From assembly GCF_006783905.1 (NCBI RefSeq), contig NZ_VFPE01000004.1, positions 1-64,000 on the forward strand: a DNA stretch of 64,000 bases. Reading direction: 5' to 3'. Positions within the stretch are counted from its first letter, which is position 1, and every line of letters starts with the position of its first letter. Under the pieces are notes generated by a model that was given only the letters and a program-made list of their open reading frames with translations, did no database searches and was not told the origin of the DNA. The position numbers and the translations under genes were made by a program. Below, piece after piece: positions 1-9,536 of this stretch. Origin of the DNA: Microbacterium kyungheense (lineage in GTDB: Bacteria > Actinomycetota > Actinomycetes > Actinomycetales > Microbacteriaceae).

Positions 1-90
1 TAGGAGTACAGCACCGCGCCGATCCTCTCCCCCGCGCTGCGACGCCGAGAGCCGCAGGAGCGCTCCGCGGCGTGAGCAGCATGGCCGGCT

Positions 91-112
91 GGACGCCCGA
101 CGGCGTGCGTCC
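91..112 (-). terminator. Weak stem-loop after the lacI-type gene
   Basis: Arms GGACGC (91-96) and GCGTCC (107-112) form a 6-bp stem with a 10-nt loop, 8 nt beyond the regulator's stop codon. There is no T-run, so this is at best a weak terminator. Nothing else is supportable in bases 1-119. Confidence 0.3.
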
Positions 113-119
113 CGTCCGG

Positions 120-1115
120 TCAGGTCGAGGGGCCGAGGACCAGCGAAGGCGCGACGAAGTGCTCGCCGACGGTCGCTGCGGGCTCGATCACGTTGTCGGC
201 CGCGACGCGGCCGACGCCGAGCAGATCGAGGTCGACGGTGGTCAGGCGCCGCAGCTTCTGATCGAGGATGACCTCTTCCCAGTTGTCGACGCCCACGACG
301 GCGACGTCGGCCGGAACCCCGACGCCTCGCTCCTCCAAGGCGTCGAGCACGCCGAACCCGATGTGGTCGTTGCCCGCGAACACCGCATCGAACGCGACGC
401 CGGAGTCCCGCAGCGATCCGGCGGCCTGGTCGCCCCACTCGCGTCGCCACGATCCGTACAGCGTGGCGACCGGCTCGAGCCCGGCCTCGTCGAGAGCGCG
501 TCGCAGCCCCGCTTCACGGCGGCGGACGGCCAGATCGTCGCGGTCTGCCGTGACGTGGGCGATCCGCGTGCGCCCGGACTCCAGCAGGTGACGACCGGCG
601 AGGTAGCCCGCCTGCTCGTTGTCGGGGACGAAGACGGAGTCGTCGGGATTGTCGGATGCCGCGAACGCATACGTCACGGGCACCTCGAACTGATGCGTGA
701 TCGACGGGGTGACGCGGCCGAAGCCCGAGCCCACCACGAGCAGTCCGTCGATGCGACGGTCCTGCAGCGTGCGGATGCTCTCGGTCATCTCGTGATGGGT
801 GTCGATCCGTCCGTCGAACACGAGCGCGGCGCGCTCGCGCCGCCCGAGCTCGAGGATGGCTCCCATGATGACGGCACGGGAGAAGGTCGCGGTCGCGCGA
901 TGGGTGAGCAGGCCCACGGTCCTGCTGCGGCCTGACGCGAAGGACTGGGCGAGCGCGTTGGGGCGGAAGTCGAGGCGCTCGGCGACCTCGCGCACCCGCG
1001 CAGTGGTCGCCGCCGACACCAGCGGACTGCCGTTGAGCGCCTTCGACGCGGTGGCCTTCGACACCCCGGCCACCGCGGCGACATCGCTCAGCCGCACAGC
1101 ACGTTGGGTGACCAT
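120..1115 (-). CDS. LacI-family transcriptional regulator
   Basis: 331-aa regulator of the LacI/GalR family. The N-terminus is a typical LacI helix-turn-helix (VRLSDVAAVAGVSKATASKALNG), followed by a hinge (NALAQSFASGRSRTVGLL) and a periplasmic-binding-protein-like effector domain of about 270 residues. It is the last gene of a sugar-uptake block and very likely controls it, since two TGAAACCGGTT palindromes lie upstream of the hydrolase and binding-protein genes. I place the start at ATG 1115, because a TAGGAT box (1122-1127) stands exactly 6 nt before it, the leaderless arrangement seen across this window. A GTG at 1118 is also in frame. Its own promoter means it can be made independently of the operon. 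The effector is not predictable; a plant-derived oligosaccharide is plausible. Confidence 0.9.
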   Translation of the reverse strand: MVTQRAVRLSDVAAVAGVSKATASKALNGSPLVSAATTARVREVAERLDFRPNALAQSFASGRSRTVGLLTHRATATFSRAVIMGAILELGRRERAALVFDGRIDTHHEMTESIRTLQDRRIDGLLVVGSGFGRVTPSITHQFEVPVTYAFAASDNPDDSVFVPDNEQAGYLAGRHLLESGRTRIAHVTADRDDLAVRRREAGLRRALDEAGLEPVATLYGSWRREWGDQAAGSLRDSGVAFDAVFAGNDHIGFGVLDALEERGVGVPADVAVVGVDNWEEVILDQKLRRLTTVDLDLLGVGRVAADNVIEPAATVGEHFVAPSLVLGPST

Positions 1116-1121
1116 CACGCG

Positions 1122-1127
1122 ATCCTA
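1122..1127 (-). promoter_or_regulatory. -10 box of the lacI-type gene (leaderless type)
   Basis: TAGGAT on the minus strand, 6 nt before ATG 1115. This fits transcription starting at the start codon. Confidence 0.55.
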
Positions 1128-1182
1128 CTGACCGGGCAACTCGGACGGCGAGGTACCGCGGGGCGCGGCATCGCTCTTGCCC

Positions 1183-2562
1183 TCACGACGCCGCCGATGC
1201 GGCGGGCGCGCGGGGATCGAGTGCGGCTCGCGCGGCGCCCAAGGGCAGCTCGCGCACCCGCACCGGCAGTCCCGTCGCGAGCGACGCGTTGCCCGCGACG
1301 CCGACGGCCATGGCGCGCACGCCGTCGAGCCAGGATGCCGCGTGGCCCAGCGGATCGGCTCCCGCGCCGGCGAACAGATCCCGAAGCAGGGCGTCGTCGG
1401 CGCCGCCGTGCCCGCCGGTCACATGCGGCACGGCGATCTCGCGGGCCGCCTCGAAGTGGCGCTGCACGACGAGCCGCTCGCCGACGGGGCGGCCGGTGTC
1501 GTCGGCGACGTCCTCGGGGCGCGCGCTCGGATCGACCACGACCGGACGCCCCGAGCCGTCGAGCAGGAGCGCCCCGCGCTCGACCACCGACAGCTCGGCG
1601 CGCCCCTTCGTCCCGTTCACCGCGACCGTGTAGCCCTCCCACGGCGAGTGGGCGTTGAGTGAGTAGGTCATGCCGGCGCCGCCAGCATAGTCCACGATCA
1701 GCGACAGGTTGTCTTCGATCGTGATGCCTTCATCGAAGACGTCGCGATCGCGCAGGTACCCGTCGTGGTGCTCCTGCTCGTAGTAGAGCCCGCGCAGGAC
1801 GTCGTGCTCGCGCAGGTCGAGCGCGAACGGGTCGCGCGTCGCGGCGTCGACGGTGCCACGGGCCGCGCGCTCGGGCAGCCCGCGGCGCGCGGCGTTGCGC
1901 GCGCCATAGAACCGCAAGCCGCCGCTGGCGAACACGCGCTCCGGCAGGTCGTCGAGCCACCAGTTGACGAGGTCGAAATGGTGCGAGGACTTGTGGACGA
2001 GCAGCCCGCCGGAGTTCTCTTTGCGCCGGTGCCAGCGGCGGAAGTAGTCGGCACCGTGCGACGTGTCGAGCAGCCATTCGAAGTGCACCGACGTGATCTC
2101 GCCCAGCTCGCCGTCGGCGATGAGCTGCTTGAGGGCGCTGTTGCGCGGCGCGTACCGGTAGTTGAAGGTGACGACGACCGACCGGCCTGTGCGCTCCACG
2201 GCGTCGGCGATCCGGCGCACGCCGTCGGCGTCGATCGTGAGCGGCTTCTCGACCACGGCGTCGGCACCCCCCTCGAGCGCCGCGACGACGAGGTCGGCGT
2301 GTGCGAAGTCCGGCGCCGTGACGATGACGCGCTCGACCTCGAGCCGTCGCACGGCGCCGGCGAGCTCGGTGGTGTCGAACGTCTGCGGAACCGGGTGCCC
2401 CGCCTCGGCGAGGCGACGCGCGTTCCAGTCGAGCCGGCCGGGGTTGGGGTCGGCCCACGCCACCAGTTCGGCGTCCTCGGCGTGCGCGCCGGTGAAGGCG
2501 CCGAGGTACATCTGCGCCCGCGCGCCGGTGCCGACGAGCGCGTATCGCGTCTGTCGTGTCAT
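1183..2562 (-). CDS. Gfo/Idh/MocA-family oxidoreductase
   Basis: 459-aa NAD(P)-dependent sugar or inositol oxidoreductase. The N-terminal Rossmann fold begins YALVGTGARAQMYLGAF, with the expected VIVTAPDFAHADLV and the EKPLTID segment that carries the family's conserved lysine. The second domain contains GLLVHKSSHHFDLVNWW, a typical substrate-pocket His/Asp segment. It starts at ATG 2562 after GAGAGGA and lies 18 nt behind the glycoside hydrolase, in the same operon. The likely job is oxidation or rearrangement of the monosaccharide released from the imported sugar. Substrate and cofactor preference cannot be read from the sequence. Confidence 0.88.
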   Translation of the reverse strand: MTRQTRYALVGTGARAQMYLGAFTGAHAEDAELVAWADPNPGRLDWNARRLAEAGHPVPQTFDTTELAGAVRRLEVERVIVTAPDFAHADLVVAALEGGADAVVEKPLTIDADGVRRIADAVERTGRSVVVTFNYRYAPRNSALKQLIADGELGEITSVHFEWLLDTSHGADYFRRWHRRKENSGGLLVHKSSHHFDLVNWWLDDLPERVFASGGLRFYGARNAARRGLPERAARGTVDAATRDPFALDLREHDVLRGLYYEQEHHDGYLRDRDVFDEGITIEDNLSLIVDYAGGAGMTYSLNAHSPWEGYTVAVNGTKGRAELSVVERGALLLDGSGRPVVVDPSARPEDVADDTGRPVGERLVVQRHFEAAREIAVPHVTGGHGGADDALLRDLFAGAGADPLGHAASWLDGVRAMAVGVAGNASLATGLPVRVRELPLGAARAALDPRAPAASAAS

Positions 2563-2580
2563 GTCAGGTCCTCTCGAGGG

Positions 2581-5500
2581 TCATCGGGGCGCGGTGGCCG
2601 CGCAGTCCAGGGCCGGCACGGACACCTCCGCGGTCGCGTACGATCCGGCCGGATCCGTGGCGCTTCCGGGCACGGATGCGGTCACCCGGACGATGCCCGC
2701 GTCGATGGTCGGGGCGTCCGCGCGCAGGCGCAGCACCGCGGCCGCGCCCGACGGGAGCCCGGCACGCTCGACCTCGCCGAACGCGGCGACCGCGCGCATG
2801 TCGGCGGCGACGGCACCGGTGTTGCGGACCTTGACGGCCAGCACGGGTACCCTGCCCTGGCAGTGCGCCTGCACGGTCGCCGTCACACCGGCGTCGCCCG
2901 TGACGAGCGGCAGGACGGGAACGAACAGGGCGGCGTTCTTGGCCGCGCCGATCCCGCTCCCCCACTCGTAGAACCCCTCGCGCGTGCCGCCGTCGTTGTC
3001 GTTCACCAGCGCCGAGAACGAGAAGGCCCCGTCGCGGGGATCCAGGCCGAGCACGTCCCACGGCACCGTCACGTCGTACGAGGTCGTCGTGCCCACCCGG
3101 GTCACGGCGGCGGTGGCATCCTCGAGGATCCCGACAGGCGCCGTGTAGCGGTAGACGCCGGCGCCGTCAGCCCCCAGGTACGCGCCGAGCTCGACCCGCG
3201 ACGACGCGTCGGCGCCGGGAAGGCCGCGCGACACGGCGAACTGCAGCGAGTCGCCCGACCACAGCCGGTCGATCGTCGCGGCGGCGGTGTGGTCCTGGTC
3301 GGTCACGTCGGCGCGCACCCGCAGGCCCTCGGGGCTCCATGACAGGGCGAACGTTCCGCCCAGGTCGGCGGCATCCGGCTGCCCTCCTGCGATCGCCACA
3401 TACGTGCCGGTGTCGCGCCACGACACCGCGACCGGGGCCGCCGGCTCGGCGACGATCGGCGCGAGCGCCGTCGTGCCGGCCAGGTGTCGCTCGCCCGACG
3501 ACGTCGTCGCGGTCACCGTGAACGGGTACGGCCGCCACTGCTCGAGGCCGGGTGCGGCGAGCGCGACCGCGCGCGTCTCGCCGTCCGCGAGCGTCGAGGC
3601 CGGCAGGGTGCCCGTGAGGGGGCCGACGCTCCACGAGACGTCTCCGACGGTCGCATCGCCGGAGCCCGCGAGGTTCTGCATCGACACCGTCAGCTGCGGC
3701 GGGTCGCCGGCAGCCGGGCCCAGCGAGAGGACGGGGTTCTCGACGATGGTGGTGTCGTCGTCGACGAATGCCACGACCTCGTCGCCGCTGCGCACGGTGT
3801 ACCAGACCGGGTGTGCGCCGAGCTCGCGGAAGGCCGGGAGCGCGGCCGATCCCGTCGCCGTGTCGCCCGTTCCGCCGAGCGCGGTCGGGCCGCCGACCGG
3901 GCCGTACACCGTCAGATCCCCGGTGACACCCAGGGCTGCGCGATCGGCCTGGACGGCCACCGACGGGGTGCCGTTCACCGCGATCTCGTCGGGCGTGTCG
4001 ATGGTCACCGCGGGCTGGGTCACGAGCGAGGGCGTCGCCGCCGCACCGCTGAGGTACACCGGGTCCGACCCGACGGTGAGCTCGATCCGCCCGTCCGCCC
4101 GCGCCCGCCACGACCGGCCGTCGGCCTTGGTGATCCGCGCCTGCGAGGCGGTGTCGGCCGCGAAGGTGACGCGGTCGCCCGTTGCCCACAGCATCCGCAG
4201 GACGTCACCGGCGGCATCCGCGTACTCGGCCACGACGGCTCCGTCGAGGCGGTGCAGCGCCGTCAGCTCGCGGCCCGCCGTCAGCCGGTTGAACACCGCC
4301 AGCGCTGCATAGGCCGGCTTGGGCGTGAGCGCCGTCCCGCCGTCGGCCGGCCGGCGCGCGATCCCGAAGTTGTGCTCGGCCTCGGCCGGGTTGGATCCCG
4401 AGTCGATCAGCTCGTAGTAGATCACGCGCTCGATCCCGGCTGCCTCCAGCAGCGCCGCCGAACGGGCGAGGTACGCGGCCTGCTGCTGCTCGGTGGTTCC
4501 GCCGGCGGTCGTGGTCCAGCCGTGCTCGCTGAGCCAGATCGGGATGCCGGAACCCGGCGCGTACTCGTCGATCAGACCGCGCAGTGTGGCCACACCCGCC
4601 TCGGTGCGCCCCTCGGGCGCGACCGGGAAGTCGTACGTGTGATAGCTCACGACGTCGAGGTAGTCCAGCGCCCCCCGCGCGAAGAGATCCTCCATGAAGT
4701 CCCACTTCGCGCCGGCGCTGACGGGGCCGACGACACGGGCGCCGGGGGCTGCGGCATGGATGGCGTCGGCCGCCGGCACCAGCAGGTCGTAGTAGCACGC
4801 GGCCGTCATGCCGCACGCGCCGTTGTTGAAGGTGTGGTTGAACTCGTTGTAGATCTCGTAGTCGACGTCCGAGCCGTAGTGCGCCGCCACCGCTGACGCG
4901 TAGTTCGCAAAGGCCGCGATGCCCTCGGGCGAACTGGGCGTCTTGCCGCCGTCGTACCACCGGCTGAAGTAGGCGAGGATCACGAGCGGGCGCTCGCCGC
5001 GGGCCTTCGCCGCCGCCAGCTGGGCGTCGAAGAGCGCCGGGAACTCGTACACGCCGGGCGACGTCTCGATCGTGTCCCACGACGGGCCTTCGCGGAGCGT
5101 TCCCGCGCCGAGGGGCTCCATCAGCGTGTCGACCTGCCCGACGGAGTAGCGGTTCACGTGCACGGCGACACCGACCGGGTGCGTGTCCGACCCGCCCGGT
5201 GCTGACGGCTCGACGATCGCGAGCGAGCCGGTGCGGGTAGCAGGGACGGGAGCATCCACCGACATCGTGAGCGTGTAGTACCCGGCAGGCAGGCTCGACA
5301 GGTCGATCGAGGCGGTGCCGGCGGCGGCAGCCTCGGAGCCGGAGTCCACGCGCTGGCCGGAGGCCGCCCGCACATCCCAGTCGACGGTGTCGGCGATGGT
5401 GGTGACGCCGACCGCAGCCGCGCCGACGCCGTACACGAGGGCCGTGTCGGTGAACGCGAGGGTTCCGGGCGGCGGGTCGTGCGACTCGAAAGCGGGGTTG

Positions 5501-6048
5501 ACGACGAGGTTCGCATCGCTTCCCGGCGCGGTCATCCGCACGTCGTCGACCCACACGGTCCCCGGGCCGCGCACGAGGAACCGCATGACGAACGTCATGC
5601 TGCCGGCGGGCTGCGTGTATGTCCACTGCAGATGGGTCCAGTCGTTGGTGCCGGCCGGCAGCTCGACGCGCTGGGAGTGGTCGCCGCTCAGCACGAAGTA
5701 CGCGGACCCTGACGACGAGAGACCCTCGGTGCGCACCCATGCGCTCATCGCGTAGGTCGTCCCGCCGGTGGCGCGGATGCTCTGCCGCAGGTCCACGTAC
5801 GAGTTCGAGTACGGCGACGCGTAGTCGATGCGCGCAGAGGCGGCGCCGTCGTGGGATGCCGTCGCGTCGGCGCGCACCGTGAAGTCCGGTGTTCCCGACA
5901 CGGTGGTGGTCCACCCGTCGAAGGAGTCCGACTCGGCGATGCTCGCCGTCGCCGGCTGCGGCGTCACGAGGAGCACTGCCGCGGTCACCGCGATGGCCGC
6001 CATCGCAGCGATCGCGCGCACGGACGGGCGGGTGAGGGCGTGAGACAT
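2581..6048 (-). CDS. Secreted multidomain glycoside hydrolase (clan GH-A, GH39/GH5-like) with carbohydrate-binding domains
   Basis: 1155 aa. A signal peptide at residues 1-35 ends near TASIAES. Residues about 38-180 look like a jelly-roll carbohydrate-binding module (SYVDLRQSI, WVDDVRM). The catalytic TIM barrel spans about 290-620, with acid/base Glu402 in YEIYNEFNH and nucleophile Glu508 in IWLSEHGW, which is the retaining clan-A pattern. The C-terminal part has Ig-like stretches and a CBM9/DOMON-like domain near residues 910-1080 (WSGDSLQFAVS). The start at ATG 6048 has GGAAAG 4 nt upstream and gives a clean signal peptide. Sitting between the permease genes and the oxidoreductase, it probably degrades an external polysaccharide whose fragments the ABC importer takes up. 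The exact GH family is uncertain. Confidence 0.85.
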   Translation of the reverse strand: MSHALTRPSVRAIAAMAAIAVTAAVLLVTPQPATASIAESDSFDGWTTTVSGTPDFTVRADATASHDGAASARIDYASPYSNSYVDLRQSIRATGGTTYAMSAWVRTEGLSSSGSAYFVLSGDHSQRVELPAGTNDWTHLQWTYTQPAGSMTFVMRFLVRGPGTVWVDDVRMTAPGSDANLVVNPAFESHDPPPGTLAFTDTALVYGVGAAAVGVTTIADTVDWDVRAASGQRVDSGSEAAAAGTASIDLSSLPAGYYTLTMSVDAPVPATRTGSLAIVEPSAPGGSDTHPVGVAVHVNRYSVGQVDTLMEPLGAGTLREGPSWDTIETSPGVYEFPALFDAQLAAAKARGERPLVILAYFSRWYDGGKTPSSPEGIAAFANYASAVAAHYGSDVDYEIYNEFNHTFNNGACGMTAACYYDLLVPAADAIHAAAPGARVVGPVSAGAKWDFMEDLFARGALDYLDVVSYHTYDFPVAPEGRTEAGVATLRGLIDEYAPGSGIPIWLSEHGWTTTAGGTTEQQQAAYLARSAALLEAAGIERVIYYELIDSGSNPAEAEHNFGIARRPADGGTALTPKPAYAALAVFNRLTAGRELTALHRLDGAVVAEYADAAGDVLRMLWATGDRVTFAADTASQARITKADGRSWRARADGRIELTVGSDPVYLSGAAATPSLVTQPAVTIDTPDEIAVNGTPSVAVQADRAALGVTGDLTVYGPVGGPTALGGTGDTATGSAALPAFRELGAHPVWYTVRSGDEVVAFVDDDTTIVENPVLSLGPAAGDPPQLTVSMQNLAGSGDATVGDVSWSVGPLTGTLPASTLADGETRAVALAAPGLEQWRPYPFTVTATTSSGERHLAGTTALAPIVAEPAAPVAVSWRDTGTYVAIAGGQPDAADLGGTFALSWSPEGLRVRADVTDQDHTAAATIDRLWSGDSLQFAVSRGLPGADASSRVELGAYLGADGAGVYRYTAPVGILEDATAAVTRVGTTTSYDVTVPWDVLGLDPRDGAFSFSALVNDNDGGTREGFYEWGSGIGAAKNAALFVPVLPLVTGDAGVTATVQAHCQGRVPVLAVKVRNTGAVAADMRAVAAFGEVERAGLPSGAAAVLRLRADAPTIDAGIVRVTASVPGSATDPAGSYATAEVSVPALDCAATAPR

Positions 6049-6077
6049 GGCTTTCCGATCCGGGCGACCGCCGTCGG

Positions 6078-7016
6078 TCACCCTTTGATCGCGCCGGCCT
6101 GGCCGGCGCTGCGGAGGAACTGTCGCTGGAACAAGAGGAAGAGGGCGATCGGGATGATCACCGAGATGAACATGCCCGCCATCAGCAGGCTCGTCGGGGC
6201 GGTGTCGCTGATGCGATAGAGGCCGACCGACAGCGGCTGCAGGTCCGGCGACGGCAGGACCAGCAGCGGCCAGAGGAACTCCTTCCACGAGCCCACGATG
6301 GTCAGGAGCGACACCACGCCGATCACCGGTCGCGACATCGGCAGCACGATCGACCAGAACACGCGGAACACCCCCGCGCCGTCGATCTTCGCCGCCTCGA
6401 ACACGTCACGAGGCAGCCGATCGAAGAAGCGGGCGACGAGCAGCACGTTGAAGGCGTTGGCCGCCGTCGGCAACCACACCGACCAGAAGGTGTTGACGAG
6501 GTTGACGCCGAGCAGCGGCACGTCGAGGACCGTGACGTAGAGCGAGATGAGCGACACGACACCGGGGATGAACAGCGTGGCCAGCACCGCGACGTTGACC
6601 GCCTTCGCGTACCGCGGTCGCAGGATCGCGATGCCGTAACCGCCCGTGAGCGCCACGAGAAGGCCGAAGAACCAGCATCCCGCCGCCATCCAGACGGTGT
6701 TGAGCAGGTACTGACCGATGCGGATCTGCGACCAGGCGTCGGGCAGGTTCTGCCACTGGATGCCGCTCGGCCACCACTCGAACGGGTACTTCAGGATGTC
6801 CTGGCTCGTCGACAGCGCGGCCTTGAAGAGCCACAACAGGGGTCCGAACGACACCAGCAGAAGGCCCGCGATCACGGTGACCGCGAGGATGACCGTCGTG
6901 ATGCGCACCGACCGCCGCGTGCGATCCAGCTCGGAGATGTTGGTGCGGTCCTCCGACTCCTCGGGGCCGGCGGGACGCTTGACGATGGCGCGCAGGGTCG
7001 TCGTCACAGAGGTCAC
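6078..7016 (-). CDS. Carbohydrate ABC transporter permease (MalG type)
   Basis: 312-aa inner component of a sugar importer (CUT1 family). It has six predicted membrane helices and the ATPase-docking EAA loop (EAAKIDGAGVFRVFWSIVLP). I chose GTG 7016: it overlaps the upstream permease stop (GTGA) and has GGAG 6 nt upstream. An in-frame ATG lies at 7028. It pairs with the permease at 7013-8002 and the binding protein at 8085-9491. No ATPase is present in the operon, so a shared MsiK-like ATPase encoded elsewhere is likely, as in many actinobacteria. Confidence 0.92.
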   Translation of the reverse strand: MTSVTTTLRAIVKRPAGPEESEDRTNISELDRTRRSVRITTVILAVTVIAGLLLVSFGPLLWLFKAALSTSQDILKYPFEWWPSGIQWQNLPDAWSQIRIGQYLLNTVWMAAGCWFFGLLVALTGGYGIAILRPRYAKAVNVAVLATLFIPGVVSLISLYVTVLDVPLLGVNLVNTFWSVWLPTAANAFNVLLVARFFDRLPRDVFEAAKIDGAGVFRVFWSIVLPMSRPVIGVVSLLTIVGSWKEFLWPLLVLPSPDLQPLSVGLYRISDTAPTSLLMAGMFISVIIPIALFLLFQRQFLRSAGQAGAIKG

Positions 7017-8002
7017 GATTCGCTCCATTTCCGCGTGAGGCGGAGGTAGACGGCTGAGATGACGCTCAGCACGACGGCCAGCAGCAGGCTCAGAGCGGTC
7101 GCCTTGCCGAAGTCTCCGGACAGGAACGCGTAGTTGTAGATGAGCATCAGGAGCGTGACGGTGCGGTTCTCGGGGCCTCCGCCGGTCATGACGAACGGGT
7201 CGGTGAACACCTGCATCGTGCCGATGATCTGCAGCAGCAGCATGAGGAGGATGACGCTGCGCAGCTGCGGCAGGGTGACATGCCACGTGCGCTGCAGCAC
7301 CGATGCCCCGTCGACCTCCGCAGCGTCGTACAGCTCGGCCTGGATCGACATGAGCGCCGCGAGGTAGATGATCGTGGCCGTGCCGGCGGTCGCCCACGTC
7401 GCCTGGATGACGATGCTGGGCATCGCCATCACGGGATCCTGGAGCCACCCCACCGGGCCCAGTCCGAACCAGCCGAGCACGGTGTTGAACAGGCCCGACG
7501 CGGACGGATCGTAGAACTGCTTCCAGAGCAGGACGCTGACCACGGGCGGGATGATCACAGGCAGGTACACCAGGACGCTGGAGATCTGGCGACTGCGCCG
7601 CAGCTCGGCCATCACCATCGCCATGAGGATCGGCAGCGGGAACCCGATCACGAGCGCGAGCGTCGCGAACCACACGGTGTTGCCGGCGGCCGTCCACAGC
7701 AGCGGATCCGCCAGCACGCGTTCGAAGTTGCGCAGGCCGACCCACGTGGGCTCGGTCATCAGGTCGGTGTGCTGGAACGCGAGGATCAGGCTCTTGAGGA
7801 TCGGCCACCACGCGAAGTACCCGAAGGTGAGCAGCAGCGGCACGAACATGAGGAGGGTCGGCACACCCCCGCCGCGCAGCCACGCCGCGACCGCCGCACC
7901 CGGAGAGCGCCGGCGTCGCCGCGGCGGGCCCGGCATGCCCGGCGTGACGCCGGGGTCGTCGGCGGCGGGTGCGCCGAGAAGGGGCGGAGCGGTGGCGGTC
8001 AC
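7013..8002 (-). CDS. Carbohydrate ABC transporter permease (MalF type)
   Basis: 329-aa membrane permease of a CUT1 sugar importer. The N-terminal cytoplasmic tail is Pro/Arg-rich (PGPPRRRRRSPG). Six helices follow, with an EAA loop (YDAAEVDGASVLQRTWHVTL). It starts at GTG 8002, with GGGAG 7 nt upstream. It overlaps the following permease gene by 4 nt, so the two are probably translationally coupled. A long hairpin separates it from the binding-protein gene. Confidence 0.92.
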   Translation of the reverse strand: MTATAPPLLGAPAADDPGVTPGMPGPPRRRRRSPGAAVAAWLRGGGVPTLLMFVPLLLTFGYFAWWPILKSLILAFQHTDLMTEPTWVGLRNFERVLADPLLWTAAGNTVWFATLALVIGFPLPILMAMVMAELRRSRQISSVLVYLPVIIPPVVSVLLWKQFYDPSASGLFNTVLGWFGLGPVGWLQDPVMAMPSIVIQATWATAGTATIIYLAALMSIQAELYDAAEVDGASVLQRTWHVTLPQLRSVILLMLLLQIIGTMQVFTDPFVMTGGGPENRTVTLLMLIYNYAFLSGDFGKATALSLLLAVVLSVISAVYLRLTRKWSES

Positions 8003-8037
8003 GGTCGTTCTCCCGTCGGTGACTGGATGGAGGAGCC

Positions 8038-8083
8038 GCTCCCGCCGGCCGCGCGGAGCGGATCCGCGCGGCCGGCGGGGAGC
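8038..8083 (-). promoter_or_regulatory. Intercistronic hairpin between binding-protein and permease genes
   Basis: Arms 8038-8057 and 8063-8083 are complementary over about 20 bp with one extra G; the loop is 5 nt (8058-8062). The structure begins 1 nt after the binding-protein stop codon. There is no T-run, so it looks like an mRNA-protecting or partial-termination hairpin that would raise binding-protein expression above permease expression. Confidence 0.7.
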
Positions 8084-8084
8084 G

Positions 8085-9491
8085 TCATTCGGCGTCGATG
8101 AGGTCCTGCACCTGCGCCTGCGCCGCCGAGAGCAGCTCCGCGAAGTCGGCGTCCTCCCGGGTCAGCACGGCCTGGGCGACCGGATCCAGAGCCGCGTACA
8201 GCTCCTGCGCCTTCTTGGCGGGCTCCGGCACGATCACCGCCGTCGCCAGGCTGTCGAGGTAGGCGGTGTAGTTCTCACGCGGGACGTTGATGTACGGCTC
8301 GATCCAGCCGAGGTAGGTCTCGTACTGCTCGTCCGACACGACGGGCACCTCGGGCAGGCCGACGGGGAGATCGTCGGCGACCTGAGCCTCGGCCCACGTC
8401 GTGGCGGCCTCTTCGTCGACATAGCGGTTGAGGAAGTAGAACTTCGTCCACTCCAGCGCGGCGCAGACCTGGTCCGCCGTCGCCTTGGGGTTGTACCACT
8501 GGATGTTGCCGCCGCCGAGGACGCCGATCGAGTCCTCGCCGACCGGGAAGGGCGCGAGCCCGAAGTCCTCCTTGGCCATGCCGCGGCCGATGACGAGGCT
8601 GTTGTACAGGTTCGCCCCGTTGAGGCTCTGTCCGATGGATCCGGCGGCGATGTCGTCGCGGATCGCGTTGTTGTCGTAGAGGTAGTTGGCGCCGGCCGCC
8701 TCCTCCTCCCAGCGCACGTCGTGCAGGAACTGGAGGCTCGCCTCCATGCCGGGGGTGTCGAGGGTGACCGTGGTGTCGTCCCCGTCGACCTCTTCGACCA
8801 GGTCGCCGTTGGAGTACGACATCGACGTCAGCAGCCAGCCGCCCACGTTGCCGGTGGTCGGGATGATGAAGCCGGTCTGGCCGGTCTTCTCGGTGACGGT
8901 GGCCGCGGCATCCAGCACGTCGTCCCAGGTCGCCGGCGGCGCGTCGGGATCGAGCCCGGCCTCTTCGAACAGGGCACGGTCGTAGATGAGACCCATGGTG
9001 TAGGCGGCGCGGACGACGCCGTAGGTGCGTCCGTCGGCGTCCTGGGTTACGGCGGCGAGCTGGGGGTTCAGCTGGCTGAGGACCTCGTCGTCCTCGACGT
9101 AGGAGGTGATGTCGGCGGCCTGCTTGCGCTCGATGAGCGATTGGATGTCGGTGAACGGCACCTGCAGCGTCGTCGGGAGGGTTCCACCGACCAGGAGCGC
9201 CGGGAAGGTCGTCACGTCGTACTTGGTCTCTTCGTCGTCGATCGTGATGTTGGGGTGCTCGTCCTCGAATGCCGCGATGGCGTTCTCCCACGCCTCGAGG
9301 TTCGCGGTCTGATCCGACGTCGGCCGCTCGCCGACCGTGATCGTGACCTCGGCGTCCGCGTCGCACGTCGCGCCGGCGTCCGGCGCCGACGCCGCGGGCT
9401 GCGCCGCCCCCGCGCACCCGCTCATCACGATGCCCGCGACCGCCATGGCCGATACCAGGCCCGCGCCGCGCAGCCAACGATGCTGTGTCAT
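8085..9491 (-). CDS. Extracellular solute-binding lipoprotein of a sugar ABC importer
   Basis: 468 aa, family 1 (MalE-like) binding protein. The signal peptide ends in the lipobox VMSGC, with Cys26 as lipid-modified residue. The mature part has the usual EDEHPNITIDDEETKYDVTT-type beginning of sugar-binding proteins and conserved aromatic and acidic residues. It starts at ATG 9491 with AAGGAG 9 nt upstream. A LacI-type operator lies about 50 nt upstream (9539-9552), inside the end of the hydrolase gene, so this gene probably has its own regulated promoter. The ligand is unknown; the neighbouring hydrolases point to an oligosaccharide. Confidence 0.92.
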   Translation of the reverse strand: MTQHRWLRGAGLVSAMAVAGIVMSGCAGAAQPAASAPDAGATCDADAEVTITVGERPTSDQTANLEAWENAIAAFEDEHPNITIDDEETKYDVTTFPALLVGGTLPTTLQVPFTDIQSLIERKQAADITSYVEDDEVLSQLNPQLAAVTQDADGRTYGVVRAAYTMGLIYDRALFEEAGLDPDAPPATWDDVLDAAATVTEKTGQTGFIIPTTGNVGGWLLTSMSYSNGDLVEEVDGDDTTVTLDTPGMEASLQFLHDVRWEEEAAGANYLYDNNAIRDDIAAGSIGQSLNGANLYNSLVIGRGMAKEDFGLAPFPVGEDSIGVLGGGNIQWYNPKATADQVCAALEWTKFYFLNRYVDEEAATTWAEAQVADDLPVGLPEVPVVSDEQYETYLGWIEPYINVPRENYTAYLDSLATAVIVPEPAKKAQELYAALDPVAQAVLTREDADFAELLSAAQAQVQDLIDAE

Positions 9492-9536
9492 CTGTCCCTA
9501 CTCCTTCGTAGATCGGTGCTCTCGTCTTCGATTCTT

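Noticed and set aside
1..119. Possible short minus-strand frame from ATG 82 running off the left edge
   Set aside because: There are only 27 codons, with no recognisable motif and no ribosome binding site.
1765..3342. Long plus-strand frame opposite the oxidoreductase and glycoside hydrolase genes
   Set aside because: No domain is recognisable and composition is Arg/Gly/Val-biased. It is fully antisense to two well-supported genes.
4205..5914. 569-codon minus-strand frame inside the glycoside hydrolase gene
   Set aside because: It overlaps the same strand in another frame and is Arg-rich without motifs. The hydrolase frame has both catalytic Glu motifs.
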